Source of the DNA: Clostridium rectalis
GTDB taxonomy: Bacteria; Bacillota; Clostridia; Clostridiales; Clostridiaceae
Assembly: GCF_900626095.1 (NCBI RefSeq)
Contig: NZ_UYZZ01000004.1
Span: 248,001-312,000, forward strand
Reading direction: 5' to 3'
DNA length: 64,000 bases
Part shown: positions 59,706 to 64,000 of the stretch, piece after piece
How positions within the stretch are numbered: the first letter of the stretch is position 1
Layout: each line of letters opens with the position of its first letter
Program-made: the position numbers and the translations under genes
The notes under the pieces: generated by a model
Seen by the model: only the letters and a program-made list of their open reading frames with translations
What the model was told of the DNA's origin: nothing
Database searches by the model: none

Positions 59706-60773
59706 ATGAAGATGACATTAAGATGGTTTGGGAGTAAGCATGATTCAGTTACTTTAAAGAATATAAGACAAATACCTAATGTAACTGGAGTTATAACAAC
59801 TCTATATGATTATTTAGCAGGAGAAGTATGGCCTTTAGAGGATATTTTAAAATTAAAAGAAGAAGTTTGTGCAAGTGGATTAAAAATAGAGGGAATAGAG
59901 AGTGTAAATATTCATGACTCAATTAAAATAGGATTACCAGATAGGGAAAAATATATAGATAATTATATAAAAACATTAGAGAATCTAGGTAAAGCTGGAA
60001 TTAATATGGTTTGTTATAATTTTATGCCTGTGTTTGATTGGACTCGTTCCAATTTAGCTAAAATAAGGGAAGATGGTTCCACTGTTTTATCATATGATCA
60101 GGATTTAATAGATAAAATTAATCCAGAAAAAATGTTCAAAGAAATAGACAATAATAGTAATGGTTTTATAATGCCTGGTTGGGAACCCGAGAGATTAGAA
60201 CATGTAAAAGAATTATTTGAAAAATATAAAGATGTAGATAATGAAAAGTTATTTGAAAATCTTGTATACTTTTTAAATAGAATTCGTCCAGTATGTGAAA
60301 AATATAATATAATGATGGCTATTCACCCAGATGACCCAGCGTGGCCTGTATTTGGACTACCAAGAATTATAAATAACAAGGAAAATATATTAAGACTTTT
60401 AAATGCAGTTGATGCAAAATTTAATGGGCTTACTTTGTGTACAGGCTCCTTAGGTTCAAACCCTGATAATGATATATGCGATATAATTCGCTTAGCTAAG
60501 GGAAGAATTCATTTTGCTCATGTGCGTAATATAATACACCATAGTAAAGGAAAATTTGATGAGGCAGCTCATTTATCAAAGGATGGTTCACTAGATATGT
60601 ATGAAATAATGAAAGCACTTTATGATATAGGGTTTGATGGTCCAATTCGTCCAGACCACGGTCGTGCTATTTGGGATGAGGTTTCAATGCCTGGATATGG
60701 ATTGTACGATAGAGCATTAGGTGCCACTTATTTAAACGGATTAGAAGAGGCTATTTGTAAATCGAGAAAATAA
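59706..60773 (+). CDS. uxuA: Mannonate dehydratase
   Basis: UxuA dehydrates D-mannonate to 2-keto-3-deoxy-D-gluconate. The 355-residue TIM-barrel enzyme begins MKMTLRWFGSKHDSVTLKNI and shows CYNFMPVFDWTRS, the metal and active-site regions MAIHPDDPAWPVFGLPRII, LCTGSLGSNPDNDI, HFAHVRNI and IRPDHGRAIWDE. The conserved His, Cys and Asp residues of the Mn-dependent family are all present. Length is slightly below that of the E. coli enzyme, as in Gram-positive members. AGGAGG precedes the ATG. It is co-transcribed with the TRAP genes. Confidence 0.96.
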   Translation: MKMTLRWFGSKHDSVTLKNIRQIPNVTGVITTLYDYLAGEVWPLEDILKLKEEVCASGLKIEGIESVNIHDSIKIGLPDREKYIDNYIKTLENLGKAGINMVCYNFMPVFDWTRSNLAKIREDGSTVLSYDQDLIDKINPEKMFKEIDNNSNGFIMPGWEPERLEHVKELFEKYKDVDNEKLFENLVYFLNRIRPVCEKYNIMMAIHPDDPAWPVFGLPRIINNKENILRLLNAVDAKFNGLTLCTGSLGSNPDNDICDIIRLAKGRIHFAHVRNIIHHSKGKFDEAAHLSKDGSLDMYEIMKALYDIGFDGPIRPDHGRAIWDEVSMPGYGLYDRALGATYLNGLEEAICKSRK

Positions 60774-60887
60774 ATAAACTTTAGGTTTTTAAGGAAGTTT
60801 TACTAAAGACTTATAGAAGATGGTTGCATTAGAGCTTAATAGGTATTTGATAGATAAACTTAGATTTTATGTAAGGAGGAATAATAC

Positions 60888-62495
60888 TTGAAACTTAGAG
60901 AAGAGGAATTAAAAAATACTAGGTTGTGGGAAGAAGCTGGTTTTGAATTACCTAAATTTAATAGAAACCAGATGATAAAAAACACTATAAAAAATCCTGA
61001 ATGGATACATTTTGGAGGGGGAAATATTTTTAGAGCCTTTCCAGCAGCAGTTTGTCAAAAACTTTTAAATAAAGGAATATTAGATAAAGGAATAATAGTA
61101 GCTGAAGGTTATGATTATGAGATAATTGAAAAAAGCTATGAGAAATTTAATAATTTATTTGTATTGGTAACATTAAAAGGTGATGGCAGCTTAGAAAAAA
61201 AAGTAATAGGAAGTGTTGCTGAGGCATTGTGTGTAGATACAAATAATAAAGACCATTGGGAAAGACTAAAAGAAATTTTTAAAAGTAAAACTTTAAAAAT
61301 GGCATCCTTTACTATTACAGAAAAGGGTTATAGTTTAAAAGATGAGAAAAATAATTTTTTAAAAGATGTAGAAAGTGATTTTTTAAAAAATCCAACTTCT
61401 GCAAAAAGTTATATGGGGAAAATTACAGCTCTATGTTATGAAAGATTTATTAAGGATAAATCACCATTAACTTTAGTAAGTATGGATAACTGTTCTCATA
61501 ATGGAAGCAAATTAGAAAATGCTATCACTACTTTTGCAAAATTTTGGACAGATAATAAGTTGGTAGAAGAAGAATTTTTAACATATGTAAGGGAAAATAT
61601 ATCATATCCATGGACAATGATAGATAAAATTACCCCAAGACCTTCAAAATCTGTTATAGACATGCTAAACAGTATTGGATTTGAAGATACGAAGGTAGTT
61701 ACTACCGCTAAAGATACGTATATAGCACCTTTTGTTAATGCTGAGGAACCACAGTATTTGGTTATTGAAGATAATTTTAAAAATGGAAGACTTCCTCTTG
61801 ATAAAGGTGGAATTATTTTTACAGATAAGGAAACTGTAGATAAGGTTGAAAAGATGAAGGTTTGTACTTGTTTAAACCCTCTTCATACAGCATTGGCGGT
61901 ATATGGCTGTTTACTTGGTTATAACAAAATATCAGATGAAATGAAGGATAAGGAGCTTGTATTATTAATAAAAAACATAGCATATAAAGAAGCATTACCT
62001 GTAGTTGTTAATCCAGGAATTATATCTCCAAATAATTTCATAGATGAGGTGTTAAAGGTAAGATTGCCTAATCCTTTTATGCCAGACACTCCTCAAAGAA
62101 TTGCTTGCGATACTTCACAAAAGCTAGGCATACGTTTTGGAGAAACCATAAAGGCTTATATTGATAGTCCTAAACTAAATGTATTAGATTTAGTTTATAT
62201 ACCTCTTGTTATAGCAGGATGGTGTCGCTATCTAATGGCAGTAGATGATCAAGGAAATTCATTTAAGTTAAGTCCAGATCCACTTCTTATATCATTAAGT
62301 GAAATAATAGGTAAAATCAAAGTAAGGGATAACGATAGTATTCACAGTGCTTTATCTTTAATATTATGTAATAAATCAATATTTGGAGTAGATTTATATA
62401 AAATAGGCTTAGGAGAAAAAATTGAGTCTTATTTTAAAGAATTAATTGCTGAAAAAGGCGCAGTTAGAAAGACTTTAAGAAAATACTGCAAATAA
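60888..62495 (+). CDS. uxuB: Fructuronate reductase (D-mannonate oxidoreductase)
   Basis: UxuB reduces D-fructuronate to D-mannonate with NADH. The 535-residue protein belongs to the polyol long-chain dehydrogenase family: the Rossmann start WIHFGGGNIFRAFPAAVCQ (about 36-54), SMDNCSHNG, and the catalytic region including DKITPRPS and TCLNPLHTALAVYGCLLGY with the Lys/Asn/His set. The start is a TTG at 60888, with AAGGAGG 8 bases upstream. It is separated from uxuA by 114 bases with no visible promoter or hairpin, so it is probably in the same transcript. A strong terminator closes the regulon. The KDG kinase and aldolase that should follow are not in the window. Confidence 0.95.
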   Translation: MKLREEELKNTRLWEEAGFELPKFNRNQMIKNTIKNPEWIHFGGGNIFRAFPAAVCQKLLNKGILDKGIIVAEGYDYEIIEKSYEKFNNLFVLVTLKGDGSLEKKVIGSVAEALCVDTNNKDHWERLKEIFKSKTLKMASFTITEKGYSLKDEKNNFLKDVESDFLKNPTSAKSYMGKITALCYERFIKDKSPLTLVSMDNCSHNGSKLENAITTFAKFWTDNKLVEEEFLTYVRENISYPWTMIDKITPRPSKSVIDMLNSIGFEDTKVVTTAKDTYIAPFVNAEEPQYLVIEDNFKNGRLPLDKGGIIFTDKETVDKVEKMKVCTCLNPLHTALAVYGCLLGYNKISDEMKDKELVLLIKNIAYKEALPVVVNPGIISPNNFIDEVLKVRLPNPFMPDTPQRIACDTSQKLGIRFGETIKAYIDSPKLNVLDLVYIPLVIAGWCRYLMAVDDQGNSFKLSPDPLLISLSEIIGKIKVRDNDSIHSALSLILCNKSIFGVDLYKIGLGEKIESYFKELIAEKGAVRKTLRKYCK

Positions 62496-62537
62496 AAAAA
62501 GATGACTCTTAATATTTTAGGAGTCATCTTTTTTATT
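62496..62537 (+). terminator. Terminator of the uronate operon
   Basis: AAAAAGATGACTC (62496-62508) pairs with GAGTCATCTTTTT (62521-62533), directly after the uxuB stop codon. It ends in a T-run. Confidence 0.9.
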
Positions 62538-62809
62538 ACTCTTTTTATAAGATACACTGTACAGCATTATATAGTATTTATATCTCTTATTTTTATAGAA
62601 ATACTATATATAATTTTATTATATTTAAATTTTATTATTTATAAAGATAAGATATATTTTTTATTTAAAAGATATATCTTTTCTTTTGCATTTATAGATA
62701 AATTACCATAGTAAAATTTATATATAGAGGATAAACTATATGTGGTAATTAAAGTGGGGATGGCTTATAATTGAAAATTATAATTTAAAACTTCTTTAGA
62801 AAGGAATTT

Positions 62810-63862
62810 ATGTGTATGGATAGAATTATTATGCATGTTGATATGGATGCATTCTTTGCATCGGTGGAACAGATGGATAATAAAAAACTTAAAGGAAAAC
62901 CTGTAATAGTAGGGGGAAGGGGAGACAGAGGAGTGGTAGCAACTGCATCCTATGAAGCAAGAGCATATGGGGTTCATTCCGCTATGCCTATTTTTATGGC
63001 TAAAAAAAGATGCCCATTAGGAATTTATCTACCTACAAGACATAAAAGGTATAAAGAAGTTTCAAATAGCATATTTAAGGTATTATTTAATGTTACTTCC
63101 TTAATTGAGCCTGTATCTATAGATGAAGCTTATTTAGATATTAGTCATATTAATGAAAAACCTCTTATGGTGGCAAAGTATATAAAAGATAAAATAAGAA
63201 AAGAAATAGGTCTTACTATATCTGTAGGAATTTCATATAATAAATTTTTGTCGAAACTTGCTTCGGATTGGAATAAGCCAAATGGCATAAAAATAATTAC
63301 AGAGGATATGGTTCCAAGTATACTTATGCCCCTTTCTATAAGTAAGATTCACGGAGTAGGTAAAAAATCTGTTAAAAGACTTAATAATATAGGTGTTTTT
63401 ACTGTGGAGGATATGTATAAATTATCCAAAGGGTTTTGTATGGAATACTTTGGTAAATTTGGATTAGAAATATATGAAAGAATAAGAGGAATAGATCGTA
63501 GAGAAGTGATAATCAGTAGAGAAAGAAAATCTATAGGTAAAGAGACTACTTTAAAAAAAGATATAATAAGTAAAGAGGAAATGAAGAAATATCTTCTAGA
63601 GTTTTCAAATATTATATCTAATAATTTATATAGAGAAGGGGTTTTGGCAAAGACGGTAACTGTAAAAATAAAAACTTCTAATTTTGAAATACATACAAGA
63701 AGTAAAACTATAAATAATTATATAAAGGATAAGAGGGAAATTTATAATATAGCTTGTGATATTTTAGATAGTATAGACTTTAAGGAAACTATAAGATTAA
63801 TAGGTCTTACAGTATCAAATCTAGGTGAAAATAAAATTCAGCAATTAAGTTTTATTAAATGA
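62810..63862 (+). CDS. dinB: DNA polymerase IV (Y-family, DinB)
   Basis: A 350-residue error-prone translesion polymerase. Catalytic motif I is HVDMDAFFASVEQ (Asp11) and motif III is SIDEAYLDIS; the steric-gate Phe15/Phe16 and the conserved VATASYEARAYGVHSAMP are present. The thumb (SKIHGVGKKSVKRLNNIGV) and little-finger domain (SIGKETTLKKDI) are complete. The C-terminus QQLSFIK resembles a beta-clamp-binding motif (QLSF). Two start codons are possible, ATG 62810 (4 bases after AAGGA) and ATG 62816 (10 bases); I keep the first. No SOS box is recognised by eye upstream. It lies alone and ends with a hairpin. Confidence 0.96.
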   Translation: MCMDRIIMHVDMDAFFASVEQMDNKKLKGKPVIVGGRGDRGVVATASYEARAYGVHSAMPIFMAKKRCPLGIYLPTRHKRYKEVSNSIFKVLFNVTSLIEPVSIDEAYLDISHINEKPLMVAKYIKDKIRKEIGLTISVGISYNKFLSKLASDWNKPNGIKIITEDMVPSILMPLSISKIHGVGKKSVKRLNNIGVFTVEDMYKLSKGFCMEYFGKFGLEIYERIRGIDRREVIISRERKSIGKETTLKKDIISKEEMKKYLLEFSNIISNNLYREGVLAKTVTVKIKTSNFEIHTRSKTINNYIKDKREIYNIACDILDSIDFKETIRLIGLTVSNLGENKIQQLSFIK

Positions 63863-63890
63863 TCTATAAAATTTTAAAATTATTATAATT

Positions 63891-63934
63891 AAACTATTGA
63901 TAGGTTAAGAAAATCAATAGTTTTTGTTTTTTTA
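63891..63934 (+). terminator. Terminator of dinB
   Basis: AAACTATTGAT (63891-63901) pairs with ATCAATAGTTT (63913-63923), followed by TTGTTTTTTT. The last 65 bases of the window hold nothing I can name. Confidence 0.85.
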
Positions 63935-64000
63935 CCCATTTAATAAAAATCTTTCATGTTTGTAATTTAGAATAAATAACTTTAATTTTAATTCTTTTGG

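Noticed and set aside
62502-62711. Plus-strand ORF of 69 codons after uxuB
   Set aside because: It starts inside the terminator hairpin, has no ribosome site and is a hydrophobic translation of AT-rich DNA.

Overview
The window reads as a contiguous piece of chromosome from a low-GC, Gram-positive, anaerobic Firmicute, most likely Clostridium sensu stricto. The base composition is strongly AT-rich, codons end mostly in A or T, Shine-Dalgarno sites are strong (AGGAGG-type), GTG and TTG starts are common, and the gene content fits: class I hybrid-cluster protein, GlgC plus GlgD, a clostridial AgrB/AgrD pair and a DUF421/DUF4363 pair. I see no rRNA, tRNA, CRISPR array, insertion sequence or prophage.

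Layout. (1) 0.1-7 kb: small exported proteins, a minus-strand padR / membrane protein / yidC cluster, hcp behind an FNR-type palindrome, a 47-codon minus-strand ORF, and a DUF421-DUF4363 pair. (2) 7-12.5 kb: an OmpR-type two-component system, a flippase-like transporter on the minus strand, a frameshifted small gene and an NlpC/P60-SH3 wall hydrolase. (3) 12.9-18 kb: one 1684-residue protein (SdrD-B-like, DUF6923-like and GEVED-like segments, then nine DUF11 repeats) with no signal peptide and a Cys-rich tail. (4) 18.4-27.1 kb: a MacB/FtsX-type ABC transporter with an attenuator-like leader, then an ABC-2 exporter followed by its own NarL-type two-component system. (5) 27-38.5 kb: lipoprotein, histidine phosphatase, DbpA-type RNA helicase, erythromycin-esterase-like protein with an abnormal 5' end, TVP38-type membrane protein, 23S rRNA methyltransferase-like protein, a 54-residue zinc-ribbon protein, MscS-like and MscL channels, and a POT peptide transporter. 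(6) 38.8-42.2 kb: an agr-type quorum-sensing locus (membrane protein, AgrB, AgrD, PAS histidine kinase). (7) 42.5-52.5 kb: a complete glycogen operon glgB-glgC-glgD-glgA-glgP plus a GH13 maltodextrin hydrolase. (8) 52.7-62.5 kb: an acyltransferase, then a glucuronate regulon (uxaC, LacI regulator, TRAP transporter dctPQM, uxuA, uxuB) with three copies of a TGTTAACGTKAACA operator. (9) 62.8 kb to the end: dinB.

How the genes work together. The TRAP system would import a hexuronate; UxaC, UxuB and UxuA convert glucuronate to 2-keto-3-deoxygluconate, and the LacI protein probably shuts off all three operator-bearing units. The glycogen operon holds synthesis (GlgC/D/A/B) and breakdown (GlgP, GH13) together. 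The agr locus lacks an AgrC/AgrA pair; the adjacent PAS kinase is the only candidate receptor in the window. No wholly new system can be proven from the sequence. The best leads are the agr locus with its short agrD and unknown membrane partner, the uronate operator set, the unsecreted Cys-tailed DUF11 protein, the hcp promoter palindrome, and several structured mRNA leaders (ABC transporter, DEAD-box helicase, zinc-ribbon gene, and the element between the MscS-like and MscL genes).
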